Below are positions 46,607 through 57,590 of a stretch of DNA of 64,000 nucleotides, one piece after another. Position numbers and translations under genes: made by a program. The notes under the pieces were generated by a model, which worked only from the letters and a program-made list of their open reading frames with translations, was not told the DNA's origin and did no database searches. Numbering within the stretch: the stretch's first letter is position 1; every line of letters starts with the position of its first letter. Source of the stretch: Orientallactaga sibirica (lineage: Eukaryota > Chordata > Mammalia > Rodentia > Dipodidae). Location: contig JAEOAD010000012.1 of the NCBI GenBank assembly GCA_036365145.1, forward strand, positions 42,104,501 to 42,168,500, read 5' to 3'.

Positions 46607-47026
46607 TAAAAGTATCATAAATCTTTCAGGGTTTTTCCATAGTAATATGGGGATACCTACATCTTCTGAGTTGAAATCTCTTTCCATGATACCATGGAAT
46701 GATCAAATTCCATCGCTTTGCTATAGTTGCCTCATTGATACACTGGGCAGGTACCATGATTTTGTAAAGTTCAAAAATAAATTGCTTGGCATTATAGGCA
46801 TTCTACAACATAAACTTGAGTTGGTTTACATTTTTGTGAGACAACTGACGGTTGAACAAGAGTTGAATCAAATACTGTTACCATGATGTAACCTAAATAA
46901 AAAAAGAAATCTAATTTGGAACCAAGGGATAAATAAGCTTTTTATAACTAATACTCCATATCTCCTTCGCTTCTGTATGCTTATTTTGGTGTGATAACAT
47001 ACCAAGTTAAAGAAAATCACAAAAAA
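46607..47026. other. No recognised feature
   Basis: Unique sequence. Confidence 0.45.
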
Positions 47027-47382
47027 GGGCTGGGAATATGGCTTAGCAGGTAAAATGCTAGTTACTTAAACATGAGGGCCTCCTTGGCCAGAGACTGCCA
47101 AGTTGCCAAGTTTGTCTTCAGAACCCATGTTAAAAAAAAAAAGGGCTGGAGAGATGGCTTAGCGGTTAAGGCGCCTGCCTCCTAAGCCTAAGAACGCTGG
47201 TTCCAATCTCCAGGTCCCACGTTTAGGCAGATGCAAAGTGACTCAAGGGCGCAATGTCGCACTTGACCACAAGGGGGCACACACATCTGGATTTCGTTCG
47301 CAGCAGCTGAGAGGCTGCTGGCATGCCCATCTCTATCTGTCTTCCTCTCCCCTCTCTCTCTGTGTCTATCTGTGTCTCTCTC

Positions 47383-47435
<53 letters not shown>

Positions 47436-47640
47436 GAAAGAAAAAGAAACACAAGAGTGTGGCCATGCACATTTATAGTGGGTGGGCAGTGGAAACTGGA
47501 AAATCTCTGTGGCTCACTGACAGACAGCAGCCCCAGGTTGAGATCCCTTCTCAAGGAAACCAGCTGCTGACAAATCTTCAGACCACTCACTGTCTCCTCT
47601 GATCTCTACACACACACCACATCATACAATTTTCTACATT
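47027..47640 (+). mobile_element. B3-type SINE split by a subtype B SINE
   Basis: 5' part 47027-47141 (gggctgggaatatggcttag ... agaacccatgtt). 3' part about 47450-47640 (gagtgtggccatgcaca, agatcccttctcaaggaaac, gatctctacacacacaccac). The young SINE at 47143 lies between. Confidence 0.55.
47143..47449 (+). mobile_element. Subtype B SINE, youngest-looking copy
   Basis: Full length, with several CpGs kept (tagcggttaaggcgcctgc, gggcgcaatgtcgc, ttcgttcgcag), CCACAAGGGGGCA intact at 47267-47279, CT stretch, and an uninterrupted A35 tail (47384-47418) followed by AAAAG units. The frames over the A tail are artefacts. Confidence 0.95.
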
Positions 47641-47645
47641 TTTAA

Positions 47646-47848
47646 GGGCTGAAGAGATGGCTCAGTGGTTAAAGGTGCTTACTTGCAAAGCCTGAATGAC
47701 CTGAGTTTGATTCTCTGGTACCCACATAAAGCCAGATGTACTAAGTGGTGCATTCATCTAAAATTTGTTTGTGGTGGCAGAAAGCCCTGGTGCACCCATT
47801 CTCTTTCTCTGTCCCTCTCTCAAATAAATAAATATATTTTTAAAAAGA
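47646..47848 (+). mobile_element. Subtype A SINE
   Basis: 'gggctgaagagatggctcag' head (ctcag as in mouse B2), body with 'ccagatgtactaagtggtgc', short CT stretch, AATAAATAAATA tail. Confidence 0.9.
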
Positions 47849-48713
47849 AAACATTAACAGATATTTTAATGGTTGAATAAACATCTTTGACAGTTTTGTT
47901 GGCAGTAGGTACCTGAGATATTTTGAAGGGTTAATTCACTTATTAAGGCAGCTAATATTTTTTAGAGCAGACACATGGGGCTCCTGGTTTTGACTGCAGC
48001 TCTCTTTATTGAACACTTCATTCTGAACACCGAAACACAACACTTCCTGGGATGTAAAGTAAAACCATTAGTTTTCTTTGACCCTATTCTAGGATAATTT
48101 GACTGGAAATTAATAACTGTCAACTGGAGAGGTTTTGTTGGCACTGAGGCAAAATGATGTGCTGCATTTTCCCCTTCAGGTTGCCTACTTTGTGCACCAA
48201 ATTTACATCGGAAGATTAAGTTACTGGCTGGAGTGAGGGAAAGGATTTTAATTTGCAAAACAATTATTGCTTTTTCTGAGGTCATGAATTTGGTTTTCTA
48301 GATGTTTTCAAGTGCTGCCTCACTCAGTTGCTGAGTAACAGGCAAAGCTAATGATACAGCTTCAATGACTTCATAATAAAGTTTTTTTTTTTAACATTTG
48401 AATAGGATCTTTACAAAACATTTGAAACAAAATTCTCCCATGTGTACAATAGACTACCATAAAAATAACCAAGAAAATCAATGGCACATAGTATTTATTT
48501 AGTACTAAAGATGCTGGCATTTTTTGAAGGAAAAATAATAGACCCTAAATGGTGATTGAAATTGTGTTTAATCATACTTTTTTTCCTCTTAGTTCATTTC
48601 TCTTATCCTATTCATGACCATGACCAAAGGAAATATGCTGTAGCAGTAATCACCCTAAACCTATTTTGTTATTTTTTAGATACTATTAGAGAAGTATTAC
48701 GCCATTTCCACTT
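47849..48713. other. No recognised feature
   Basis: Unique AT-rich sequence. The 107-codon minus frame at 47962-48285 shows no family I know. Confidence 0.45.
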
Positions 48714-48930
48714 AAAAATATTTATTTATTTGAGAGAGAGAGACAGAAATTGAGAGAGACAGACAGGAAGAGTTTGGGCGAGCCAGGGCCTCTAGCTTTT
48801 CAAACAAAGCTAGATAAGATGCATATGCCAATTAGTGCATCTGGTGGTATGTGGGCACTGGGGAATCCAACCCAGGCTGTTAGGCTTTGGAAGCAAGTGC
48901 CTTTAACTGCTGAGCCATCTCTCCAGGCCC
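48714..48930 (-). mobile_element. Subtype A SINE
   Basis: Tail, short GA stretch, diverged body ('gcctctagcttttcaaacaa') and intact head (ccatctctccaggccc). Confidence 0.88.
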
Positions 48931-49358
48931 TTTTTAGTCCCACTCAAACTATAATTTGTTGACTAACTTCCTGGTGATAATCCAGAGGTGTAACCTATTT
49001 GCTCATAATGGACAGACTAAGGGTTACAGCAAGCTTTGGTTCCAAATTCATTGTACACATTGTGCCAAACTCTTAAACAATGATGACTGCTCATCTTCAG
49101 CTTCCCTTACCAAATCATCATGGCAGTGTAGTCTGGGTTCTGACACTAGCTTCTCATGGGACATGAGGAATGATGACTTTGGGTTAATGAGGCCAGGCCT
49201 TTTTGACTCTTCATTGGATGGTGGCAGTGATATCTGATAATGTGGGAGTCAAGCAGCTGCCTGTGAACACAGAAGAGGATTGCAGTTATGTTTTAACTTC
49301 ATTTCTGAACCTTCCACTCATCACTGTGACAAGAAGAGAAAGTCCAGTGCTTAGCATT
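48931..49358. other. No recognised feature
   Basis: Unique sequence. Confidence 0.4.
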
Positions 49359-49370
49359 AGAAGAGTCATC

Positions 49371-49612
49371 ACGGGCTGGAGAGATGGCTTAGTGGTTAAA
49401 CACTTGCCTGTGAAGCCTAAGGACCCTGGTTTAAGGCTTGATTCCCCAGTACCCACATAAGCTAGATGCACAAGGTGCATGCATTTGGAGTTCGTTTGCA
49501 GTGGCTGGAGGCCCTGGTGTGCCCATTCTCTCTCTCTCTGCCCCTTTCTTTCTCTGTCTGTCACTCTCAAATAAATAAAGAAGTACAAATAAACAAAAAA
49601 CATTTTTAAAAA
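49371..49612 (+). mobile_element. Subtype A SINE with 12-bp target duplication
   Basis: Full-length plus copy. AGAAGAGTCATC repeats exactly at 49359-49370 and 49613-49624. A small insertion separates 'ccctggttt' from 'gattccccagtaccc', disrupting the B box. Confidence 0.95.
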
Positions 49613-49624
49613 AGAAGAGTCATC

Positions 49625-50160
49625 TCTACCATACTCCTCAGGGCTCAGGGAACAGTGCAGAGGTGGCAGAAAGAATGTATGTCTTCTCTCATTGCTAGCC
49701 AGAGAAGCTTCTCTATGGAGATGGTGGTAGATACTGAGGAGACTCAGAATTCATCAAAGCATAAAATAAGAGACTGCTAAGAGCTCTAAACACTAAGCCC
49801 CGTATCTTCATGTCCTCCAAGGCTCAGGAACATTGTGGAAGAGGGAGCAGGAAGAATGTAAGAGTCACAGAGTTGGAAGGAGTATTTTGGGAGCATTGTC
49901 CTTCCAACACGAACCAACTGGAACATTTTTGTGACCCCACAGTGGTTACCATCACAGGACTTGCACTGCTCTGAGCCGCTTCACATTTTGACATGGGGGA
50001 TGGAGGAGGACAAAAGGAATGAGGTAATGAAACAGTTGAAGGACTACATAGAAAGGGCATTCCACTGAGGACAGGGGAGAAGGGACAAAAGAGGAGAATG
50101 GACAGGAATGCCATCAAACTACATTATGTTCATATATTCAAGTTCTCAATTAAAACAAGA
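49625..50160 (+). mobile_element. L1 3' UTR
   Basis: 'ctcagggaacagtgcagagg', 'agccagagaagcttctctat', 'ggctcaggaacattgtggaa', 'gagggagcaggaagaatgta', 'gtgaccccacagtggttacc', ending with 'ctcaattaaaacaag'. Same 3' UTR family as 55740-56165; the 'gctcaggaa.a.tgt' block occurs twice within it (49641, 49820). Confidence 0.75.
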
Positions 50161-50194
50161 AGGATGAATGGCTATAGGGTTCACTGGTAAGTGT

Positions 50195-50375
50195 TGGTAC
50201 ACAGCACTCAGACACATCTGAGCTTGCATCTCACCTTTTGATACTGAATGACATCAGGCAAGTTGGACAACACTGAATCTTTTTCTTCTTCAGTAAAATT
50301 AATTTCTCAGAATTATTATGGAGGTTATACTAAACTGTGGAAAGGTCTTAGTAGTATGGAGCCCAGCTGTGTTTA
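50195..50375 (+). mobile_element. MIR
   Basis: 'cagacacatctgagcttgca', 'gacatcaggcaagttggaca', 'cttcttcagtaaaatta', 'ttattatggaggttatac' follow the sense MIR order (tgtgaccttgggcaagtt ... cctcatctgtaaaat). Confidence 0.6.
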
Positions 50376-50574
50376 TAGGCTTCATACTTTCCAGAAGACA
50401 CACAGAAAGTGGCTGCTGAGGTAGACTTCATGTATGATTCCACAAAAATATCTAGGCAGGCAGTCTGCAACTTGTGTGTCACTGTTTAGCATGCAACCTT
50501 ATTTCAACACATTACTCTGATGAAATCCTTGTGTCAGGGGAAGGGCTAGCTCTTTATGCATACATTATTTAAAC

Positions 50575-50700
50575 TCCTTTAAGTACAGATGAGGGAATTG
50601 CTGCTCAGGAGGTCACACAATTTCCCCAGAGCCACAGAAATGTCAGGGAAGCCAAGATAAAAGCCAGACTTCTGTCCTTAGCTCTGTTTCCATTAGGGAC
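50575..50700 (-). mobile_element. MIR
   Basis: 'gtacagatgagggaattgct', 'aggtcacacaatttcccc', 'aaagccagacttctgtcc' match the antisense MIR. It lies about 200 bp from a sense MIR. Confidence 0.6.
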
Positions 50701-50807
50701 TTTTCCTAAGAAGAAGGGACATGGTGGTGCTGTGGGTTCATGACATGCACATCCACTTGAGTCCTGAATATGCTTGTCTCTCATGTGTCTGAGAAACATG
50801 TCTTTCT

Positions 50808-51085
50808 TTTTTAAAATTTATTTTATTTTATTTTTTTATTTTTTGAGAGAGACACAGAGAGAGACAAAGAGAGAGAGGGAGAGGGAGACAGATAAAGAAT
50901 GGGCGCGCCAATAGTCTCTCAGCTGCTGTGAACGAAATCCAGATATGTGTGCCCCCTTGTGGGCAAGTGTGGCATTGTGCCCTTGCGTCACTTTGCATCT
51001 GGCTAAACGTGGGACCTGGAAATTGGAACCCGGTTCTTAGGCTTAGGAGGCAGGCACCTTAACCGCTAAGCCATCTCTCCAGCCC
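50808..51085 (-). mobile_element. Subtype B SINE with target duplication
   Basis: Full-length minus copy with CpGs (gggcgcgccaatagt), exact CTCF-like word TGCCCCCTTGTGG at 50950-50962 and intact head. AGAAACATGTCTTTCT (50792-50807) recurs as AGAAACATGTGTCTTTCT at 51086-51103. Confidence 0.95.
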
Positions 51086-51103
51086 AGAAACATGTGTCTT
51101 TCT

Positions 51104-52862
51104 GACAGAAGTATATACCATTGAATATATAACAGAGGACACATTTTGGTGATATTTTTGCACACCTGATAGTTTATGCTGATTGATTTGTTCTGTCACC
51201 AAAACAAATCTCCTTGGTATATTTTCAATTACCATTTACATTTTCTCTTAAGACTTTTATACCAGTCTCATCATCTAATGAATTAAATTTGCATTTATTT
51301 CACTTCAGAAAGGTTGAAAGAATTACCTATTAAATAATTTAACGGGAAAAATTTACATAAATTGGATTCTGACTTTAATAGTATTGGCCATGAAAGGTAA
51401 ACAACCACCCAAGTTCATACAAAACACACACACACACGTTGTCATTGAATTATATTAAGGGAATTGTTTAAATGTGCAATTATAGTTTTTTGATTTCTTA
51501 TATATACTACAAATGATTTCTGTGGAAAAATCTGTTAGTGTACATTGATGTTTTAGGATCAGAATTGACTGATAAGAAAAGTTTTTAAAAAGGCATAGGA
51601 ATGAAGGTGTAAAAGGTATTCATATACTCAGCATCATCTCCACTATTTCTTGCTTGGGAAATCAGGCCTAGTAATGAACTTTGATTGTTCCATTCAATTT
51701 CAGCTAGAGCCATAATGTGTCAAGTTCCTCTATAACCTCATTAATGCTAAGTAGTTCTCTTTCTAGCTTTTGGTTTCCTACATAACTATCCATCCACATC
51801 TTGGTTAAGGACTTTCCTTGGTGCCTTTACTAATTAATGGATGGCAGCATTTCTCTATAACTTCTTAAGAACCAATGATCATTTACAGCATTTGGAAAAA
51901 TTCAACGGATGTCTCACAGGACATGAGATTTCCTTGCATCTGTCAATCTTTTATTTGGTCATCAATGTGCAGCATGTCAGTTAGATGGTCTCTGTAGGAG
52001 GAAGTAAGCCTTGCTAATCTCTATAAAACCCAGAAATCACTGCTCCATCATTCCAACTTAATGGCTGATTTTTATGCTGGAAGGACAGAGCGCATACATT
52101 TCAAGTAGCAAGATCTCTGCAGATTCAACAGAATGCTAAGTGAAACAGAGATGCTTTCATTGCACAATATCATGAATCAGAAACACGAGAAACATAAAAA
52201 AATTTAAAAACATAAGGCTCAATGTCAGGTCACAGAATAACAACAACACAACTTTCTTACTATGTTTGATAGGAACATGTTAAAACAAGATATTAAGTTT
52301 CTCTTGCCAAAACTCAGAATTAGACACACTCATTTTTTCAGCAAATTATTAAAATAAACTTTAAAATCAGTTTTAAAGTTTAATTTTCTTTCTCCACAAC
52401 AAAGAATTTGTATATGATTATGAGCAATGAGATAGCTTAGCTCATGATGCAGCAATGGTGCAAAAGAAGCGTGTATCAGTGGGTCTGACATTGATTTTTA
52501 TTCCTAGATCATTTGAGTAGCTCTGGAACAATATATTTCAAATCTATTCAAATAAACAAACTAATGTGAACTACAGGTAATGGAGGGCTAGGAAATTTGG
52601 TAAGTCATTTTCTATAGGATCACGATTTTATTTCAATGTGATTTGCAAAGTAAGTAGTAGAACACTTTATCCTTGTGGTTTCTGAATCTGAAATAAATCT
52701 GGTCAAATGAACTTGACTACAATAAAGCTTGTGGCTATGTGGTCACTACCTCTAAACTGCAAGAAGTGTAATGTCGGTAGTATAATGACTTTGATATTCT
52801 TCTAACACAAAATGCCAATATACTGGCCTTTCTCAGTGTATAGACTCCTTCCGTTTTTTACT
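51104..52862. other. Repeat-poor stretch
   Basis: About 1.75 kb of unique AT-rich DNA with a short (AC)8 at 51423-51438. No gene or repeat is recognised. Confidence 0.45.
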
Positions 52863-52976
52863 TTTTTTTTTTTATTTATGAGAGAGACAGAGAGAGAGAC
52901 AGAGAGAGGGAGGAAAGAGAGGAGGGGAAAGAATGGGTGCACCAGGACCCTCAGACTGCTGTGAACAAACTCCAGA
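52863..52976 (-). mobile_element. B2-type SINE, head lost
   Basis: T-rich tail, GA stretch (52879-52932) and the body to 'gaacaaactccaga'. It is cut there by the start of the next SINE, and its head is not found on the other side. Confidence 0.8.
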
Positions 52977-52988
52977 TTTTATTTATTT

Positions 52989-53019
<31 letters not shown>

Positions 53020-53171
53020 TAAGAATGCAGGACCTCTAGGTACTGCAAATCCACTCCAGACACATGCACCACTTTGTACATCAGGCTTTTACATGGGTAC
53101 TAGAGAATCAAACCCAGGATCATTAGGTATTGCAGGCATGTGCTTTAACTGCCGAGCCATCTCTCTGGCCC
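52977..53171 (-). mobile_element. Subtype A SINE
   Basis: Tail 'ttttatttatttgagagag', GA run, diverged body, head 'ccatctctctggcccc'. It is joined directly to the truncated SINE. Confidence 0.88.
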
Positions 53172-53499
53172 CAATTTCTTACATTTTTATGATGTATATA
53201 ATTTTTTCAAGATCCAATTTGAGTACCCCCACCCTTCTATGTTAGTTTCTCACAACTGCCACAAAGAAAAACTAGGATCTAGTGGTTCAGCAATTGAAAT
53301 GTATCACCTGTCAGTTCTGCATGCTAGAAGTTCACTTCAAGGAAGTTATCTGAATACTTGGTTTTTCTGAAAGCCCCAGGGAGAACTGCATTCCAGGTGT
53401 TTCCTTTACCTTCTAGTGGTTTTTGGCAACTTTTAGTGTTTCTTGGCTCATAATTGCACAACTCCCATCCCTGCCTGTGCCATCACATGACCTCCCCTG

Positions 53500-54461
53500 T
53501 GTTAGTCAGGTTTGCATTGCTTTGACAAAATACCAGAGGACAAGAGCTTAAAGGAGGAAAGTTCATTTTGGCTCATGGTTTTAGAAGTTCTAGTTCATGG
53601 TCAACTGGATCCATTGCTTTTAAGTCTATGGCAAGGCAGAATGTCATGGCAGAAAGCTATGGCAGGGGTGGGGGAGCTGATATTATGGCGGCCAGGAAGC
53701 AGAAAACCAGAGTGGGACAACAGAGACAAGATACCATCCTTCAGGGGCAATCTCCCATTGTCCTGCTTCCTCCAAGTACATTCTACCTCATAAGAATTCA
53801 TTCATCTCAAGGTCACCCCGAGACTACCTTGTGAATTCCAGGTCAGCCTGAGCTAGAGTGAGAATGGAACTCATTTGTGAATCAATCCAGCTCAGGCCCT
53901 CACCAAACACATTAAGCCATCTCCCTACCCCCCCCCCCTTTTCCCCTTTTATTTCATTTTATTTTGTTTTTGTTTGACAAATCTCTGGCAAGTCAATCCT
54001 TAGATAAAGTAGAATATAAGGATATTCTACACATAGATAAATCTTCCCATTCCCTTCAGAGTATGCATCTCCAGGTAGAGGTGAGAGACTTTGAGGCGCC
54101 TGTCACCAATCAAATCACCAGTTATCAGCCCAAAGGAACAGTGGCCCATGTCAGTTCCAGGAAGTGACCCCAAGACCTGATGGACAAGAACTGGAGTAAA
54201 GGGCTCACCCCAACCGTAAATCTTCCCCAGGCTGGGGTTCATTCCCCATCACGTTTGGTGCTTCCCTCCTCCTTGCTCTGGCCCTGCCTTGTTGTTATTT
54301 TGAATAAACTTCTTGGTGGACTATGAAAAAAAAATTCATTCATCTAAGAATTCATCAATGGACTGATGTATTGATCAATTTAGAGCCCTAATTATCCAAT
54401 TACCTTCTGAAGACTGCTGCTTCAATACATGCCTTTGGTGGACTTTCATATGTAAACCACA
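53500..54461 (-). mobile_element. MaLR 3' LTR interrupted by a retrocopy
   Basis: On the minus strand the LTR starts TGTGGTTTACATATGAAAG at 54461 and ends near 53500 (ctgactaaca). The 525-bp insert at 53808-54332 splits it. Just upstream (minus sense) stands the purine tract ttttggggtccaggagtgg, matching the tract before the 3' LTR at 10932. Confidence 0.75.
53808..54332 (+). pseudogene. Poly-A retrocopy of an unidentified transcript
   Basis: AATTCATTCATCT flanks the insert exactly (53795-53807 and 54333-54345). AATAAA at 54303-54308 is followed 17 nt later by the A tail (from 54326). The first 60 bp (53808-53867) are the 3' half of a B1-type SINE, the rest is not a repeat I know, with a pyrimidine/C run at 53928-53945. 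A 67-codon frame (53964-54167) has no recognised family. Parent transcript unknown. Confidence 0.72.
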
Positions 54462-54747
54462 TTACTCCACTCCTGGACCCCAAAAGTATATGTCCTTCCC
54501 ATAATACAAATTGCACTGTGTTTATCTCCAAGAGTTCCCTTCCCATAGTCCTAACAATTTCAGAATTATTCAAAAGACCAAGTTCAAAGTCTCCTTTGAG
54601 CCACAAGTGAAGGCAATCTCATGGCTTCAAGCTCCTATAAAATTCACAAAGCATAGGGGTGGAATGGTCTAAGTGGGACCAGGGGAATAGATAGAGTAAA
54701 GGACGGGTGGGAGAGGGGTTTAATCAAAATTTAAGATGTTATAACTG

Positions 54748-54955
54748 GGCTGGAGAGATGGCTTAGTAGTTAAAGCAAATGCCTACAAAGCCTAAGGACC
54801 CTGGTTTGATTCTCCAGGTCCCACGTAAGCCAGATGCACATGGTGGTGCATGCGTCTGGAGTTTGTTTGCAGTGGCTAGAGGCCCTGGTGTGCCCAATCT
54901 CACTCATTCTCCCTCTCTCTGTCGCTAATAAATAAAAATGAAATATTTTATAAGA
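54748..54955 (+). mobile_element. Subtype A SINE with 13-bp target duplication
   Basis: Full-length plus copy. AGATGTTATAACT (54735-54747) recurs as AGATATTATAACT (54956-54968). B-box region reads GGTTTGATTCTCC. Confidence 0.94.
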
Positions 54956-55028
54956 GATATTATAACTAAGCAATATGGAAGCCTACTTCTTTGCTAGTCA
55001 TTTATATATATGTATGTGTATGTACATA

Positions 55029-55066
55029 TGTGTTTGAGACAGAGAGAGAGAGAGAGAGAGAAAGAA
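55029..55066 (+). repeat. GA-rich simple repeat
   Basis: 'gagacagagagagagagaga' type tract after a TG/TA-alternating stretch (54996-55028). Confidence 0.85.
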
Positions 55067-55084
55067 TGAGCAGAAGTAGCAGAA

Positions 55085-56165
55085 GTATCCTATTGACAAA
55101 GATAATGCTGCGCTCAGAAGTCTTAGATTGTTATTAGAAAAATCTCAGAGTCGGGTGCATGGGATGCCTTCCAGTGAGTTGTTGGCCAGGAAGGTCTCTG
55201 ATGCCCCCATAACAGTACAGTCCATTGCCAAGTCTCATGGTTGTTTACCATAACTAGATGGTAAGACACTATTGCTGAAGACTTTCCACATGCTTGGGCT
55301 TCAGGTCACCGAGAAACTAAGCTGAACTGAGCTGGAAACATCCTTCTTGTTGCCTACCTGTCAGAAAGCTGGAAAGAGCTATCTATGCTGCATGCAGCCT
55401 TTTGGAAGAGAGAAGTTATCAATAGTAGTAGACAGCAGTGGACCCCATAAACCTTAAGATTAGAAGGTCAGGCAAAATGTGCCAACTGGTACAATAGTGG
55501 CATGTCTGCTATGAAGAAAGCAGCTGCTATCTAATTAGAGCAGGAGGTCCATTCCACGGGAGGTAATACATGCGTGGTACTGAAAACCTAGTCAAAAGCC
55601 TATGGCTGGGGAGGTCATGAGCCCTAGGGGAGAAACACCTGCTGTTGTCAGGCTAAATACATATATTATTCCCATCAAACTGCCTTCTAAGTACTTTTTA
55701 TTTTATACTTATATATTAATGATATTCCAAGTTTTGGTTAGAGAAGCTTCTCTTTTCAGATGACAGTGACTACTGAGGTGACTCAAGTAGTTATAGTGCT
55801 GAGAAGTGACAGAGGAGTGGTTAGCCCTGAGACATCTCTATCATATGCTTCAAAACCCAGGGTACATTGTGGAGGAGGTAGAAAAAAGAATGTAAGAGCC
55901 AAAGGAAGGGTAGGACTGCTTACAGTGCAATCTTCCAGACACCAAATGGCCTTGCTCTTTATGACCTCACAGTGCCTAACACTACCCTACAGAAGACATT
56001 CATAACAGGGGGAAAAGATTATGACATCAATATAGAATAGAGACGAATTGGAAAGAAAAAGGGATTCAGTGAAGGATGAATTTGAGAGGTGGAGAAAGAG
56101 AGAGCGAGGAAATTATCATGGTTTATTGTCTATATTTCTGGAAGCTGTTAATAAAAGTTAAAAAA
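55085..56165 (+). mobile_element. L1 3' UTR, about 1.1 kb
   Basis: Plus-strand 3' UTR: 'aattagagcaggaggtccat', 'gctggggaggtcatgagccc', 'agagaagcttctcttttcag', 'gcttcaaaacccagggtaca', 'gtaagagccaaaggaagggt', ending 'gctgttaataaaagttaaaa'. The longest copy of the 3' UTR family in the window and useful for aligning the others. Confidence 0.8.
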
Positions 56166-57590
56166 TAGCAAGTTATGTACTCTCAATATACAATGGCACA
56201 GGATAAATATTTCAACTCCAAAGGGAAGAATAGAGGTATTGAACTGAGCTGAGACCAAAACAAGACCAAAGGCCAGCAAGGCAACCATGAAATCCTGTGG
56301 TACCATTTCCAGCAGCTGGGGCATGTGGTAATGTGTTCTGAGTTACTAAGGGCTTAGGCAGGCCCCCTGCTCTGGCTGTGGTAGCTGTAGCCCACACAGC
56401 TTCTTTCCTGGGCTGGCTCTGCATTTGTCTGAGGCTTTCTTGGGCAGATGTTCCCTGCTACTGCTATCTTTAACTTCCTGGAGTCTCCACTGCAGCTTAA
56501 TTATCACAATCTCATCAATTGCTCTCTAAGGAGCTCCCTGGAGGGATGCCAGCCTTACCACACATTAGCTGACATTCAGGACTCTTTTGAGATCTGGATG
56601 GAAGACTCCCCCACTCCACACTCTTACATTCTGGATGCCTGAGAAACCAACATCACATGGACAACACTAAAGTTGGCCACACACTTGTATCCAGGCCCAC
56701 TTGGTTCATGGTTCCAGTGGCCTTTGAGTCCCTAAATATTAGCCTAATATTAGGGGAAGACTTCCTCAGACAGCCAAGGGCAAGCATGATACCCCAGAGC
56801 TCTCTTCTCAAAGCAAAGTCTTTCAAATGAGTTACAGCCTTATATCCCGGAACCTGCCAAATGGTCAGTTCCAGTCAGTTTCTGAGATGCCCTGGTGGCA
56901 TATTCCTATTGATCTGATGTGGCGTATTTGTCTTCTCTATAATGGCACTGATATCTTCAATATTCACAATTTTCTTGGTCCTAACTTTAATCATAATCCT
57001 ATTCTTTCAAAACACAAGGTTTTCCTGTTTTTACTTCCTTTTGTATTTTAATTTTTATTAACTATGAACTTTACTGTATGAACAAATTACTTGTCCATCA
57101 TGTGCTTCTCAGGTTACCTCTTATATCCTACCTTCCCCACTCCCATTCAAACAAAGACAAAATCTGGAGTATTTTATACTAAATATATAATATATAATAA
57201 CATAATCCAAATGCCATAGCTTGAATGCTGTGCTTTCTTGAAATTTGTTCCATTCATCTATCACCTTTAAATTAAGTCTCACACAAAGTCTCAGGGCATG
57301 GACAGTTATTTGCTAGGATGTAACACATGCCTGTAATCCAGCGCTCAAGAGAGTCCTCATTCCCATGTGAAATCTCATGAGCATCATCTTTACTGTCCAC
57401 ATTCCAATTAGCACTGTGTTTTTCAGCTCTTGCCCCCAAATTGCCATTGAGTTGCCTACCGCTCTCTAGACTTCCTGGAGCATGCTTCTCCAAACTTTCC
57501 CAAGTTCCCCCCACTATCCTGTTCCATCTGGTCTGGTACAGTCCCAGCAATGACTACACTCAGAGCAGCAAGATCTGTGTTAGTGGAGAT

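Larger units (their letters stand above)
54462..57590 (-). mobile_element. MaLR internal region, 5'-truncated, with nested inserts
   Basis: Pieces 54462-54734, about 54969-55084 and 56166-57590 belong together on the minus strand. The segment 56166-56240 ('ggagttgaaatatttatcct', 'ccattgtatattgagagtac' on minus) follows the end of primate THE1/MST internal sequence as I remember it. Interrupted by a SINE (54748) and an L1 (55085). No coding frame survives and no 5' LTR is found. Confidence 0.6.

Noticed and set aside
47238..47602. Frames with poly-Lys or poly-Phe
   Set aside because: They read through the A35 tail of a SINE.
47962..48285. 107-codon minus-strand frame
   Set aside because: No recognisable motif, AT-rich codon use like the surroundings, and no splice or promoter context.
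54978..55066. Possible Z-DNA or promoter from TG/TA and GA tracts
   Set aside because: Short simple repeats of a kind common in this window. Nothing else supports a promoter.
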